DNA from: Aliikangiella sp965214955
GTDB taxonomy: Bacteria; Pseudomonadota; Gammaproteobacteria; Enterobacterales; Kangiellaceae
Length of the DNA stretch: 64,000 bases
Direction: 5' to 3'
Assembly (NCBI GenBank): GCA_965214955.1
Contig: CBDCCU010000010.1
Span: 1 to 64,000 of the forward strand
The notes under the pieces are model-generated. The model made no database searches. It was not told the DNA's origin and saw nothing but the letters and a program-made list of their open reading frames with translations. Position numbers and translations under genes: made by a program. Of this stretch, positions 27,210 to 35,902 are shown one piece after another. The stretch's first letter is position 1. Every line of letters starts with the position of its first letter.

Positions 27210-27947
27210 TTATGGTTGCAATAATCGATCCAATGATCGACCACGCTCTTCAACAGAGCCCATTAATTTGACTTGAACTTCAAATTGGCGAGATAAAGCG
27301 ATCATATTGGTGAGTTCTTCAACAACACTTACGTTGCTTGACTCTAAAGCACCGCTTTGTAAGGTGACTGAAGCATCGGCAACAAAACCATTGCCTGCTC
27401 GACTTGTAAAAAGTCCTGCTTCGGTTTTTTCTAATTCAGATAATTCTGGCTTTACCATTCTTAAGCGGTCAATAATTGCCGTAGCGTTAGGCTCGGCGCC
27501 AAGAGGTAAAACTGTGATAGTGCCGTCTTTAGCAATATCTATTTTTTCAAACGGTGGCAAAGCAATAGGGCCTCCATCACCTAATATAGGTTGATCGAGC
27601 CCATTGGTTAAAATGCCATTGGGTGATATTTTTAAATCGCCTCGGCGCGTTAATAGCTCATTACCATTATCATCTTGAGTAACAAACCACCCTTCGCCAT
27701 TTATGGCAATATCTAAATTACGACTGGTAGTGATAGTTGCCCCAGCGTTCATGTTATAACCTGAACGCTCGGTCATAGCAAAAGCACGACTTGGCAAGCC
27801 ATCGCCATAAACAGGCATGGCTCTAAATTGTGCTAGCTCGGCTTTAAAGCCTGTAGTTTTTGCGTTGGCTAAATTATTGGCAGCAGAAGCTTGTGCTAAA
27901 GTAGTTTCTCTAGCACCTGTCATGGCAATATAAAGTAATTTATCCAC
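27210..27947 (-). CDS. flgF: FlgF, proximal rod protein
   Basis: 245 residues. The N-terminal MDKLLYIAMTGARETTLAQA is the FlgF-type start, followed by ANNLANAKTTGFKAELAQF; the C-terminus has LESSNVSVVEELTNMIALSR. It is part of the proximal rod. A heptad repeat array lies in the spacer upstream, between flgE and flgF. Confidence 0.96.
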   Translation of the reverse strand: MDKLLYIAMTGARETTLAQASAANNLANAKTTGFKAELAQFRAMPVYGDGLPSRAFAMTERSGYNMNAGATITTSRNLDIAINGEGWFVTQDDNGNELLTRRGDLKISPNGILTNGLDQPILGDGGPIALPPFEKIDIAKDGTITVLPLGAEPNATAIIDRLRMVKPELSELEKTEAGLFTSRAGNGFVADASVTLQSGALESSNVSVVEELTNMIALSRQFEVQVKLMGSVEERGRSLDRLLQP

Positions 27948-27972
27948 AAAACTTCTCCTGTTTCAACTCAAA

Positions 27973-28035
27973 ACTAGCAACTAGCAACTAGCAACTAGCA
28001 ACTAGAAACTAGAAACTAGAAACTAGAAGCTAGAA
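27973..28035. repeat. Heptanucleotide array (ACTAGCA/ACTAGAA, nine units)
   Basis: Four ACTAGCA units followed by four ACTAGAA and one GCTAGAA, abutting the flgE stop at 28037. It lies within the flg operon transcript. The gradual change of unit within one array suggests expansion with drift. Confidence 0.95.
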
Positions 28036-28036
28036 A

Positions 28037-29326
28037 CTATCTAATATTAATAATCGCCTGAGTAATCGTATTATTGGTTTCAATGGACTTTGCATTAGCT
28101 TGGAAATTTCTTTGCGCTGAAATTAAGTTAACCAATTGTGCAGTTAAATCAACATTAGAAACCTCTAAAGCGCCAGAGCGAATTTGCCCAAAGCTCGATG
28201 TTAATGCTTCACCAACTAATGGATCACCCGACTTAATGGTATCTTGCCAAGAGTTATTACCAATTTGTGATAAACCTTGAGGATTTTGAAACCTTGCTAA
28301 AGCAATTTTTCCTAGCGCGCTGGTTTGCCCATTACTAAAGTTGGCTCTAACCACACCTGTTTCTGAAATTTCAACCCCTGTTAATCGACCAATTGGAAAA
28401 CCATTTTGAGTAAGTTCGTTAACCGTAAACGGTGATGAAAACTGTGTGGTTCCATTACCCGCATAGGTAAAAGATAGCGTTTGAGTGTTATCGGAGCCAT
28501 TGGCAAAATCAATTGCTGTTGTTGTAATAGGATCGGGGGTATTTGATAAAAAATTACCCGAATTATCAAAGTCTGTTAAATGATAAAGCTGTCCACCAGC
28601 CCCCGCAGTACCACCAGCAATATCAATATTTAATGTTGCACCATTAGCATCAGTTGTATTGTAGTAAGTGCCCCATTGGTTATCTGCTACTTTAACAAAA
28701 TAAGCCGTAACAACATGGCTTTCGCCCAGTGAATCGAAAACTGTTAGAGAGGTCGAAGCATTAAAAGTAGAGGCTTGGTTAGGATCGAAGTTTAATGGAT
28801 CGAGTATAGAACCATTAGCGGGCAAGTTTACACCAATATCAACCAGTGAAGTTACCGTTGGAACACCTGCGGTTTGTGGTAGTTGTAGCGGTAAGGTACT
28901 GGATAAACTTGTTGCGGTTACTGTTCCATCATCATTTACAGGAAAAACCTGTAATCTTGCGCCAGCATTGTTAACCACAAAACCAGAGCTATCTACCCCC
29001 ATTTCGCCATTTCGAGTAAATGCTGCATCGGTATTACTTTCAGAAGGATTTAAGATAAAAAAACCTTCTCCTGAAATTGCTAAGTCTAAAGTATTAGAGG
29101 TGAACTCTAAGTTACCTTGGTTAAATTGCTGAGCAACATTCGCCAATAAAACTCCGCTACCAATAGCTGTTGATGAGCTACCTAAAGATGAATTAGAGAA
29201 AATATCTGCAAATTCGGTTCTTGATTCTTTAAACCCAACCGTACCAACATTAGAAATGTTATTGGCAGTAACGTTTAAGTCTGACTGAGCGGCATTTAAT
29301 CCACTGAGCGCCGTATTAAATGACAT
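28037..29326 (-). CDS. flgE: FlgE, flagellar hook protein
   Basis: 429 residues. The N-terminus MSFNTALSGLNAAQSDLNVT with NNISNVGTVGFKESRTEFAD and the C-terminus LEVSNVDLTAQLVNLISAQR with NARSIET-type sequence are the hook-family ends. The large central region forms the hook's outer domains. It is exported by the type III system and polymerised with FlgD as scaffold, whose gene lies directly upstream. Confidence 0.97.
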   Translation of the reverse strand: MSFNTALSGLNAAQSDLNVTANNISNVGTVGFKESRTEFADIFSNSSLGSSSTAIGSGVLLANVAQQFNQGNLEFTSNTLDLAISGEGFFILNPSESNTDAAFTRNGEMGVDSSGFVVNNAGARLQVFPVNDDGTVTATSLSSTLPLQLPQTAGVPTVTSLVDIGVNLPANGSILDPLNFDPNQASTFNASTSLTVFDSLGESHVVTAYFVKVADNQWGTYYNTTDANGATLNIDIAGGTAGAGGQLYHLTDFDNSGNFLSNTPDPITTTAIDFANGSDNTQTLSFTYAGNGTTQFSSPFTVNELTQNGFPIGRLTGVEISETGVVRANFSNGQTSALGKIALARFQNPQGLSQIGNNSWQDTIKSGDPLVGEALTSSFGQIRSGALEVSNVDLTAQLVNLISAQRNFQANAKSIETNNTITQAIINIR

Positions 29327-29419
29327 ATTGTTTCTCCTGCTTTTAAATTAAATTCTGTTCACTTTTAAAAAAAATTACATCTTATCAATGAGCTTTTGTT
29401 GATTAACCATTTGTTTTGA

Positions 29420-30094
29420 TTAACCAATCTCTTTAATATCATTAAAATCAACCTGCCCTAAACCAGACAAATTAACCAAAATATTGCCGTTACCAGAGTT
29501 CAAATTAACGCTTTGAACCCTTGCAACAATTGAGGTTGAAAGCTGCTCAGTTGAGCCGCCAACTTGCCCATAAGCCGAAACGGTATAATTGCCTGATGGC
29601 ATTCTCTCGCCTAAGTTGTTTAAACCGTCCCAAATAAAGTCAATATCACCCGCTTCTTGGGTTCCTACCTCAATGCTTCTCACCACTTGACCTGCACTAT
29701 CTTTAATTTCAAAACGAATGTTAGAAGTAGTTTGAGCTAAGTTTAATTGCCCAGAAATCACCGAATCATCCATTAAATGCCCTTCCGATCCATCAACTAA
29801 TACGCTTCTGCCAACTAAAGCCGAAGCTTGTAAGGCTTGGTTTGATGTGAGTGAGTTAGACAAACTGTCAAATTGGTTAACCAATGTTTGCAAGCTATCA
29901 ACGCTAGAAAATTGCGACATTTGTGAAATAAACTCTTTACTATCGGTTGGCTGCAATGGATCTTGATTAGCTAGCTGCGTTGTTAATAGCGTTAAAAAAT
30001 CAGCTTGGCCTAATTCTTTTTTAATTTCTCTAGTGGGCGCGGTATATTGATTTAAACCGAGCTCTGAGTAATCGTTGCTTATTCCTGTTGTCAT
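29420..30094 (-). CDS. flgD: FlgD, hook assembly scaffold
   Basis: 224 residues. The conserved N-terminal part has LGQADFLTLLTTQLANQDPL and PTDSKEFISQMSQFSSVDSL. A C-terminal FlgD Ig/Tudor-like region follows, with FIWDGLNNLGERMPSGNYTV. FlgD caps the growing hook and is not in the final structure. It is the usual neighbour of flgC and flgE. Confidence 0.96.
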   Translation of the reverse strand: MTTGISNDYSELGLNQYTAPTREIKKELGQADFLTLLTTQLANQDPLQPTDSKEFISQMSQFSSVDSLQTLVNQFDSLSNSLTSNQALQASALVGRSVLVDGSEGHLMDDSVISGQLNLAQTTSNIRFEIKDSAGQVVRSIEVGTQEAGDIDFIWDGLNNLGERMPSGNYTVSAYGQVGGSTEQLSTSIVARVQSVNLNSGNGNILVNLSGLGQVDFNDIKEIG

Positions 30095-30189
30095 CTTCTT
30101 TCTCTCTTAAAAAGCTTCTGCTGCTTGCGCTGATTAATTAGTCGCATTTATTTAAGTTGGCTTTTTTACCTAATCCTATTTACCTAAGC

Positions 30190-30606
30190 CTATTTACCCA
30201 GGTTTAGGGTCTTATTAAGCAAATGTTTAGTCATGGTTGCTACCTGCACATTCGACTGATAAGAGCGTGAAGCCGAAATCATGTTAGCCATTTCTTCAAC
30301 AATATTGACATTAGGCGCATACACATAGCCTTGCTCATCCGCTAATGGATTATCTGGTTGGTAACGCGCTACGGGCTCTGCTTGGCTTTCAACAATGCCG
30401 TCTACTTTTACTCCTGCACTTGCCCCATTATCAACAAGGCTATTATTTAAAATGGCAGAAAAAACAGGATGCCTAGCTTTATAAGTTTCACCTGTACTAC
30501 TAGCAACACTATCAGCATTGGCTATGTTGCTAGCCGTAGTATTTAAGCGAACACTTTGAGCCGACATGGCAGAGCCGCTAATATCAAATATGTCGTATAA
30601 GCTCAT
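30190..30606 (-). CDS. flgC: FlgC, proximal rod protein
   Basis: 138 residues. MSLYDIFDISGSAMSAQSVR and NTTASNIANADSVASSTGET at the N-terminus, and VNIVEEMANMISASRSYQSN near the C-terminus, are typical. It is a component of the proximal rod with FlgB and FlgF. It lies 36 bases after flgB. Confidence 0.97.
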   Translation of the reverse strand: MSLYDIFDISGSAMSAQSVRLNTTASNIANADSVASSTGETYKARHPVFSAILNNSLVDNGASAGVKVDGIVESQAEPVARYQPDNPLADEQGYVYAPNVNIVEEMANMISASRSYQSNVQVATMTKHLLNKTLNLGK

Positions 30607-30642
30607 GGCTTAATCTCCAATAAAATCATCATTAATTTAAAG

Positions 30643-31041
30643 CTACTCACCTTTAAGTGCTTTAATTAACCCTTTAAATTTCCCATCTAAAAAATTTAGT
30701 GTTGTTTGATATTCCATCGCATTTTCAGCAAATTTAGCTTGTTCAACTTGGGCATCAACACTATTACCATCTCCCGTATCTGCCATAGTTGGTATGCGAT
30801 AACTTAAACCAGGAATATCAGTACCAAGCTTTGAATCAAAATGTGACATATGGGTGCGCTTTAAACCGCTTTCTTGGTTAGATAGCGCCTGCTGCATCGC
30901 TTGAGAAAAATCTATGTCTCGGGCTTTAAAGTTAGGTGTATCGGCATTGGCTAGGTTATTGGCAAGCACTTCTGCTCGCTTAGAGCGGATCTCTAGTGCC
31001 TGAGCATGAACACCTAGTGCCTTATCAAAATTTATAGCCAT
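30643..31041 (-). CDS. flgB: FlgB, proximal rod protein
   Basis: 132 residues. The N-terminus has FDKALGVHAQALEIRSKRAE and LANNLANADTPNFKARDIDF. The C-terminus has ENAMEYQTTLNFLDGKFKGL. It is the first gene of the flgBCDEFGHIJKL operon, with a clear sigma-54 promoter about 90 bases upstream. Confidence 0.97.
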   Translation of the reverse strand: MAINFDKALGVHAQALEIRSKRAEVLANNLANADTPNFKARDIDFSQAMQQALSNQESGLKRTHMSHFDSKLGTDIPGLSYRIPTMADTGDGNSVDAQVEQAKFAENAMEYQTTLNFLDGKFKGLIKALKGE

Positions 31042-31130
31042 TAATCACTTTCCGTTACCATTAATTGATTATTACGAACACACCGACACACAACTTAAAT
31101 GGAGTGGTGTCAATCGCTTTAAAGGTATAA

Positions 31131-31148
31131 AAGCAAAGCTTGTGCCAA
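31131..31148 (-). promoter_or_regulatory. Sigma-54 promoter of the flgB operon
   Basis: Minus-strand TTGGCACAAGCTTTGCTT is an excellent match: TGGCAC, then TTGCT, with GG and GC exactly 10 bases apart. The rest of the flgB-cheR spacer (31042-31349) contains a heptad array and no gene. Confidence 0.92.
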
Positions 31149-31267
31149 CTAAATACTTCGAGGATAGTCTCAGTAATTTAGCGGCAGGGAAAGAAGATAA
31201 GCTAATTTAATAAGAGGAAAAGCAAACTAAAGCGGCAACCAAGAACCGAAAAAGCGGCAACAAAAGA

Positions 31268-31344
31268 ACTTAAGACTTAGAACTGAGAACTTAGAACTAG
31301 CAACTAGCAACTAGCAACTAGCAACTAGCAACTAGCAACTAGAA
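31268..31344. repeat. Heptanucleotide array, mixed units (eleven)
   Basis: Eleven heptads run from ACTTAAG, ACTTAGA, ACTGAGA and ACTTAGA into six ACTAGCA and one ACTAGAA, ending 5 bases from the cheR stop. It directly shows that the ACTTAGA-type and ACTAGCA-type arrays are variants of one repeat family. Confidence 0.95.
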
Positions 31345-31349
31345 AATAA

Positions 31350-32153
31350 CTAATCTTTTCGATACACCAAACCCGGATTACAACGGATCATAGTCATTGA
31401 GTTGGCATTTCTAGAGAGTGCTTCAGACGCTCCCAAAAACAAATAGCCTCCTGGCTTTAGCTGATTTATAAGGCCATTGATAACTTTGGTTTTATTTTCG
31501 CCCGAAAAATAAATTAATACATTACGGCAGTAAATGACGTCAAACTTGCCTTGAGAATAAGGTAAATTTAGTAAGTTGAGTGTATTAAATCGAATTTTAT
31601 TTCTAAGTTTGCTACTGATCTGCCATTCGTTGTCACCATGTTTTGAAAAGTGACGATGCAGCTTATCAACTGGCATTCCACGATTTAGTTCAATTTGTTG
31701 GTATATGCCTAATTTAGCCTTTTCAAGAACTCGCTCAGAAAGATCGGATGCTACAATTTCAGCACAAGATAATGCATTCATTTCATCTAGCATAATCGCA
31801 ATAGAATAGGGTTCTTGCCCGGTAGAACAAGCAGCACACCAAATTCTAAAATTAGACGATTTTTTTCTAAGCTCAGGAACAATGGTTGATTTTAAATAGT
31901 CAAAAGGAAATCTGTCTCTAAACCACAAAGTTTCGTTAGTGGTCATTCGGTCAATAATTTTTTTAAGCAAAGAGCTACCACCAGGGCGCACCGCATTATC
32001 AATTAACGCACCAATTGAGGCAACACCTTGCTCTTTAGCCAGTGTACTTAAACGGCTTACCACAAGGTATTGCTTATTTTCTCCCAAAAGGATCCCGCTT
32101 TGCTTTTCAAGAACTTCTTTAAAGCTGGTGTACTCTTTGGCGGATATTTCCAT
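31350..32153 (-). CDS. cheR: CheR, chemoreceptor glutamate methyltransferase
   Basis: 267 residues. It uses S-adenosylmethionine to methylate glutamates of chemoreceptors. An N-terminal helical domain is followed by the SAM-binding fold with FRIWCAACSTGQEPYSIAIM, FDVIYCRNVLIYF and GGYLFLGASEAL. It is downstream of cheV and upstream of flgB on the same strand, a pairing seen in Vibrio and Pseudomonas. Confidence 0.96.
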   Translation of the reverse strand: MEISAKEYTSFKEVLEKQSGILLGENKQYLVVSRLSTLAKEQGVASIGALIDNAVRPGGSSLLKKIIDRMTTNETLWFRDRFPFDYLKSTIVPELRKKSSNFRIWCAACSTGQEPYSIAIMLDEMNALSCAEIVASDLSERVLEKAKLGIYQQIELNRGMPVDKLHRHFSKHGDNEWQISSKLRNKIRFNTLNLLNLPYSQGKFDVIYCRNVLIYFSGENKTKVINGLINQLKPGGYLFLGASEALSRNANSMTMIRCNPGLVYRKD

Positions 32154-32191
32154 TTATAATACTTCTTATAATTAAATTTGGATGATGAAAT

Positions 32192-33118
32192 CTAATCCTC
32201 TGATTCCAATTTGCGTTGAACCGCCTGAGCTAATTCGTCTGGGTTAAATTTGGGAATAAAATCATTTGCCCCAACTTTTTGCACCATTGCCTCGTTAAAC
32301 ACTCCACTTAAAGATGTGTGTAACATAACCCACATATGGCTTAATTTTTCATTGGCTCTTATTTCGGCAGTAAGAGTATATCCATCCATTTCTGGCATTT
32401 CTATATCCGAAATCAATAAAATGACTTCATCATCAATATTACCGCCCGAGTCAACAATACCACAAAGCCAGTCGTAAGCTTCACGTCCATCTTTACAAAT
32501 TTTAGTTTTAAAGCCTAGCTGCTCAATCGTTCTTTTTACTTGATTTCTAGCAACAGAAGAGTCATCGGCAATTAAAACAACTTTATCTTTAGGCACTTTA
32601 TCTGCGTGCTTATCTACAATTTCTTGGCTAACTTCTGCATTGTTAGGCGTGATTTCGGCTAAGATCTTTTCTACATCAATAATTTCAACTAGCTCACCGT
32701 CAATATCGGTAACTGCGGTTAAATAACTCGAACGACCTGATCCTTTGGGTGGTGGATGAATATCGCTCCAGTTCATATTAACAATTCTTTCAACTGCTCT
32801 AACTAAAAAGCCTTGCACTTTTTTATTGTACTCGGCAATCATCACAAAACAGTCTTTTACATCACCTAACGATGGACCGCCAACAGCCATACTTAAATCA
32901 ATGACCGAAATAGTCATGCCTCTAATATGGGCTACACCTCTTACAACAGGATTACGCTGTGGTAATTCGGTTAATTCGGGGCATTGTAAAACTTCGCGAA
33001 TTTTAAATACGTTAATACCATAAACCTGCTTACCTTTAAGTCGAAAAAGTAGAAGTTCGAGTCTATTTTGACCGACCATTTGAGTACGCTGATTGACTGA
33101 ATCGAGAATGCTAGACAT
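32192..33118 (-). CDS. cheV: CheV, CheW-receiver coupling protein
   Basis: 308 residues. The CheW-like domain (about 15-160: VFKIREVLQCPELTELPQRN, VVRGVAHIRGMTISVIDLSM) couples receptors to CheA. The receiver domain (about 180-305) has the phospho-acceptor in LLISDIEMPEMDGYT. CheV is thought to act in adaptation or as a phosphate sink. A strong GGAAGGGGA-type ribosome binding site precedes the start. It is followed by cheR after 38 bases. Confidence 0.95.
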   Translation of the reverse strand: MSSILDSVNQRTQMVGQNRLELLLFRLKGKQVYGINVFKIREVLQCPELTELPQRNPVVRGVAHIRGMTISVIDLSMAVGGPSLGDVKDCFVMIAEYNKKVQGFLVRAVERIVNMNWSDIHPPPKGSGRSSYLTAVTDIDGELVEIIDVEKILAEITPNNAEVSQEIVDKHADKVPKDKVVLIADDSSVARNQVKRTIEQLGFKTKICKDGREAYDWLCGIVDSGGNIDDEVILLISDIEMPEMDGYTLTAEIRANEKLSHMWVMLHTSLSGVFNEAMVQKVGANDFIPKFNPDELAQAVQRKLESED

Positions 33119-33154
33119 CCCCTTCCTCCTATTAAAATATGCAAGCCTTTATTA

Positions 33155-33171
33155 TAGGCACGCTAATTGCA
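33155..33171 (+). promoter_or_regulatory. Sigma-54 promoter of flgA-flgM-flgN
   Basis: TAGGCACGCTAATTGCA has GGCACG, a 4-base spacer and TTGCA, with GG and GC 10 bases apart. It is about 175 bases before flgA and reads away from cheV. Confidence 0.85.
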
Positions 33172-33345
33172 AAGTGTTAACTAAACTACTCACCAAGATG
33201 AATTAAAGTCAAAAAATAGACGGTTAGATTAACTCATTTGTAGAAAAACTCAAATTTATGAGACAAATCAATATCTTGGATAAACAAGGCTATTTTCATA
33301 ACTTAAGTAAATTATAGTCAAAATTTACAAAAGCACAGGAAAATC

Positions 33346-34116
33346 ATGAAAATCTATAAAGAAATAAAAAACTGGGCAATACCAATGCCGATCATGACAC
33401 AAAGCTTTTTAATTTGCCTGGTTATCCTGTTTTTATTAAGCATTTTTACCCTACCCGCTAAATCTCAGCCATCAAATTGGCAATCTTTAGACGTAATTCA
33501 ACAAACGGCAAAAAATTTCCTTGAAGATTTGCAAAGCCCTGCCGATAACCCAAATACTAAGGTTATTGTCAGTAGCATTGATCCTAGAACACGATTAATT
33601 GCTTGTAATGGAAGTTTACAAGCTTTTCTTGCACCAGGAATGAGAACAACAGGTAAGACTACCGTAGGTGTGAAGTGTAATGGCAACGCTAATTGGAAAT
33701 TATTTTTACCTGCAAATGTAGAAAAGTTTGAGTGGGTTTGGGTAGCTAATCGAAACCTACATAAAACCGATGTAATCAGCGAAAGCGACTTGGTTAAAAA
33801 ACAAATTTCTACCAGTAGAATAAGAAAATCTCCACTGCAAAATATTGCCAAAATTGTTAATACTAGCCCTAAACGGCGTATTAACGCTGGTAGTGTGATA
33901 TTTGCAGATAGTGTTTGCTTAGTTTGTCGTGGGCAAACCGTTAATGTTGTTGCATCTAATGAATATTTAAGCATTGGTGTAGAAGGTGTAGCAATGGCAG
34001 ATGCCGCATTAGGTGAGACGGCAAAGGTAAGAAACTCTCGGTCAAAAAGAGTGTTTAATGCTATAGTAACTGGCAAGAACCAATTAAAAGTAAGTATCGC
34101 TAATAGCGGTAAATAA
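33346..34116 (+). CDS. flgA: FlgA, P-ring assembly chaperone
   Basis: 256 residues. A membrane/signal segment (FLICLVILFLLSIFTLPAKS) exports it to the periplasm. The conserved SAF-type domain follows, with DPRTRLIACNGSLQAFL, KTDVISESDLVKKQIST and the C-terminal VNVVASNEYLSIGVEGVAMA. FlgA assists FlgI polymerisation. It starts a flgAMN operon divergent from cheV. Confidence 0.93.
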   Translation: MKIYKEIKNWAIPMPIMTQSFLICLVILFLLSIFTLPAKSQPSNWQSLDVIQQTAKNFLEDLQSPADNPNTKVIVSSIDPRTRLIACNGSLQAFLAPGMRTTGKTTVGVKCNGNANWKLFLPANVEKFEWVWVANRNLHKTDVISESDLVKKQISTSRIRKSPLQNIAKIVNTSPKRRINAGSVIFADSVCLVCRGQTVNVVASNEYLSIGVEGVAMADAALGETAKVRNSRSKRVFNAIVTGKNQLKVSIANSGK

Positions 34117-34202
34117 CCGAAATATAATAGGTTAAAAACTTATTATAGTTGGTTCTTTTTATTTAAATACAACAACGAGTTAACAAAGGTTTTCTACTCA
34201 AT

Positions 34203-34514
34203 ATGGTATTAGATATACGAAGCTTAGTACCCGGACACACCAAAGCATCTGTTGGTAAAGCTTCTCGTTCTAAATCTAAAGATAATGATGTTAGCACTTC
34301 ATCTAATCAAGATGATGCTGATGACTCAGTGAGTATTACCAGCCATGCTTCACAGATTAGCTCGTTAGTTCAACAAATGAAGGCAGCGCCAGTGTTAGAT
34401 CCAGACAGAGTTTCACCCGTAAAAGATAAATTAAACAAAGGTGAGTATGAAATTGAGTATGAGCGTGTTGCTAATAAAATGTTAGATTTTGAATCAAGTT
34501 ACTACGATTACTAA
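34203..34514 (+). CDS. flgM: FlgM, anti-sigma-28 factor
   Basis: 103 residues, disordered and Ser/Asp-rich in the first half. The FliA-binding C-terminal part has VSPVKDKLNKGEYEIEYERV and ANKMLDFESSY. FlgM holds FliA inactive until exported through the finished hook, which ties the sigma-28 promoters in this window (flagellins, motY) to hook completion. It lies between flgA and flgN. Confidence 0.94.
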   Translation: MVLDIRSLVPGHTKASVGKASRSKSKDNDVSTSSNQDDADDSVSITSHASQISSLVQQMKAAPVLDPDRVSPVKDKLNKGEYEIEYERVANKMLDFESSYYDY

Positions 34515-34615
34515 CATAACCGAAATGCCATTGTGTTAATATTTCAAAGTATTAGCATTTCAAACAGTTTACCCGCTAAACTTTTTCGCTCACCTATTAA
34601 TATTAGGAGCTAATC

Positions 34616-35071
34616 ATGAGCGTTGAAAATACTATTAAGGAAACACTGGCAAACTGGCAGGTCGATTATCTTGCGTTACACGCATTTTTACAGCAAGAGC
34701 ACGCATCATTGCAAAAAAGAAATTTTGAGGCGCTAGAAATAATTACCAAAAATAAAAATGAATGCCTTAAAAAAATTAGTTTGCACAAATTACCCGAAAG
34801 TTTAAATATATTGCCAACTGCGGCACTAGAGTCACTTAGGCAACTATGCACAAACAACCCCAAATTAGCCGAATATTGGGAAAAAACCATGGCTATTGTG
34901 CAAGACTGCAATCATCAAAATGAAGTAAATGGCGAGATCATTAAGCTACTTAATCATTCAACTAAAAGAATTTTTAATTTGTTCAAAGGGTTTGAGCCAG
35001 ATAATAATATATACAACGCCACAGGCTCGTGTAGCAGGCTTAACGCGTCTCGTGCCTCGGTTTCGGCTTAA
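34616..35071 (+). CDS. flgN: FlgN, chaperone for FlgK and FlgL
   Basis: 151 residues, helical, with a heptad-like N-terminus (LHAFLQQEHASLQKRNFEAL, EIITKNKNECLKKIS). The C-terminus has NGEIIKLLNHSTKRIFNLFK. Size and location after flgM fit FlgN, which escorts FlgK and FlgL to the export gate. It has an AGGAGC ribosome binding site. Confidence 0.9.
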   Translation: MSVENTIKETLANWQVDYLALHAFLQQEHASLQKRNFEALEIITKNKNECLKKISLHKLPESLNILPTAALESLRQLCTNNPKLAEYWEKTMAIVQDCNHQNEVNGEIIKLLNHSTKRIFNLFKGFEPDNNIYNATGSCSRLNASRASVSA

Positions 35072-35110
35072 GTTTATACGCTGACATAAAATAAGCCCAA
35101 CAAACGTTAC

Positions 35111-35728
35111 TTAATCACCTAATGGCCAGCCGCCCAGTTTTTTCCAGCGATTAACAATATAACAAAAAAGCTCGGCGGTTTTTTCTGTATCGTAAAGCGC
35201 AGAATGGGCTTGCTGATTATCAAATTTTATATTAGCACTTTGGCAAGCCTTAGCCAGCACCGTTTGCCCAAGTGCCAACCCAGATAACGAAGCAGTATCG
35301 AAAGTAGTAAAAGGATGAAATGGATTTCTTTTAGCTTTAATACGCTCTGAAGCAGCGGTTAAAAACCCCATGTCAAAACTAGGATTATGTCCAACTAGCA
35401 CACAGCGCTGGCATTCAGCCGCTTTTTGTTCTTGCTTTAACCCTTTAAATATTTCATTTAATGCTGTTTTTTCATCAACCGCACCGCGCAATGGATGAAA
35501 AGGATCAATGCCAGTAAATTCTAGCGAAGATTGCTCAATATTGGCTCCCTCAAAAGGTGCAATATGATGGTGCCACTTATTGGCAATTTGCAGGTTTCCT
35601 TGATCATCAAACTTCAATGAAACCGCAGCAATTTCTAACAACGCATCAGTTTTTGCGTTAAAACCACCCGTTTCAACATCAACAACTACCGGAAAAAATC
35701 CGCGAAAGCGCCGGCTCATTATTGTCAT
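35111..35728 (-). CDS. rnt: Ribonuclease T
   Basis: 205 residues. A DEDDh exonuclease that trims 3' ends of tRNA and other small RNAs. Exo motifs are VVVDVETGGFNAKTDALLEI (ExoI), LVGHNPSFDMGFL (ExoII) and HSALYDTEKTAELF (ExoIII, with the catalytic His). ATG at 35728 or 35719 could be used. It is divergent from motY, an arrangement known from Vibrio. Confidence 0.93.
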   Translation of the reverse strand: MTIMSRRFRGFFPVVVDVETGGFNAKTDALLEIAAVSLKFDDQGNLQIANKWHHHIAPFEGANIEQSSLEFTGIDPFHPLRGAVDEKTALNEIFKGLKQEQKAAECQRCVLVGHNPSFDMGFLTAASERIKAKRNPFHPFTTFDTASLSGLALGQTVLAKACQSANIKFDNQQAHSALYDTEKTAELFCYIVNRWKKLGGWPLGD

Positions 35729-35834
35729 TTGTAATCAAATCCTTAAGGCTAGCAGCAATTGTGCGCTTACCTAAATTAAAGTTAAGGCATTCTAGCACCC
35801 TCGTTATGATCAACCAATAAAATTATCAATTGAT

Positions 35835-35861
35835 TTAAGTCGCGATTTTAAATGCCGATAA
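35835..35861 (+). promoter_or_regulatory. Sigma-28 (FliA) promoter of motY
   Basis: TTAAGTCG (35835-35842), 11 bases, then a perfect GCCGATAA (35854-35861), 41 bases before the motY start. Confidence 0.85.
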
Positions 35862-35902
35862 CCTAGTCAAGTGCTTGCTTAGGCCATTAATTGGAAACAA
35901 TA

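Noticed and set aside
35891..35902. TTG start for motY four codons upstream
   Set aside because: The ATG at 35903 gives a normal signal peptide, and the four extra residues are not typical.
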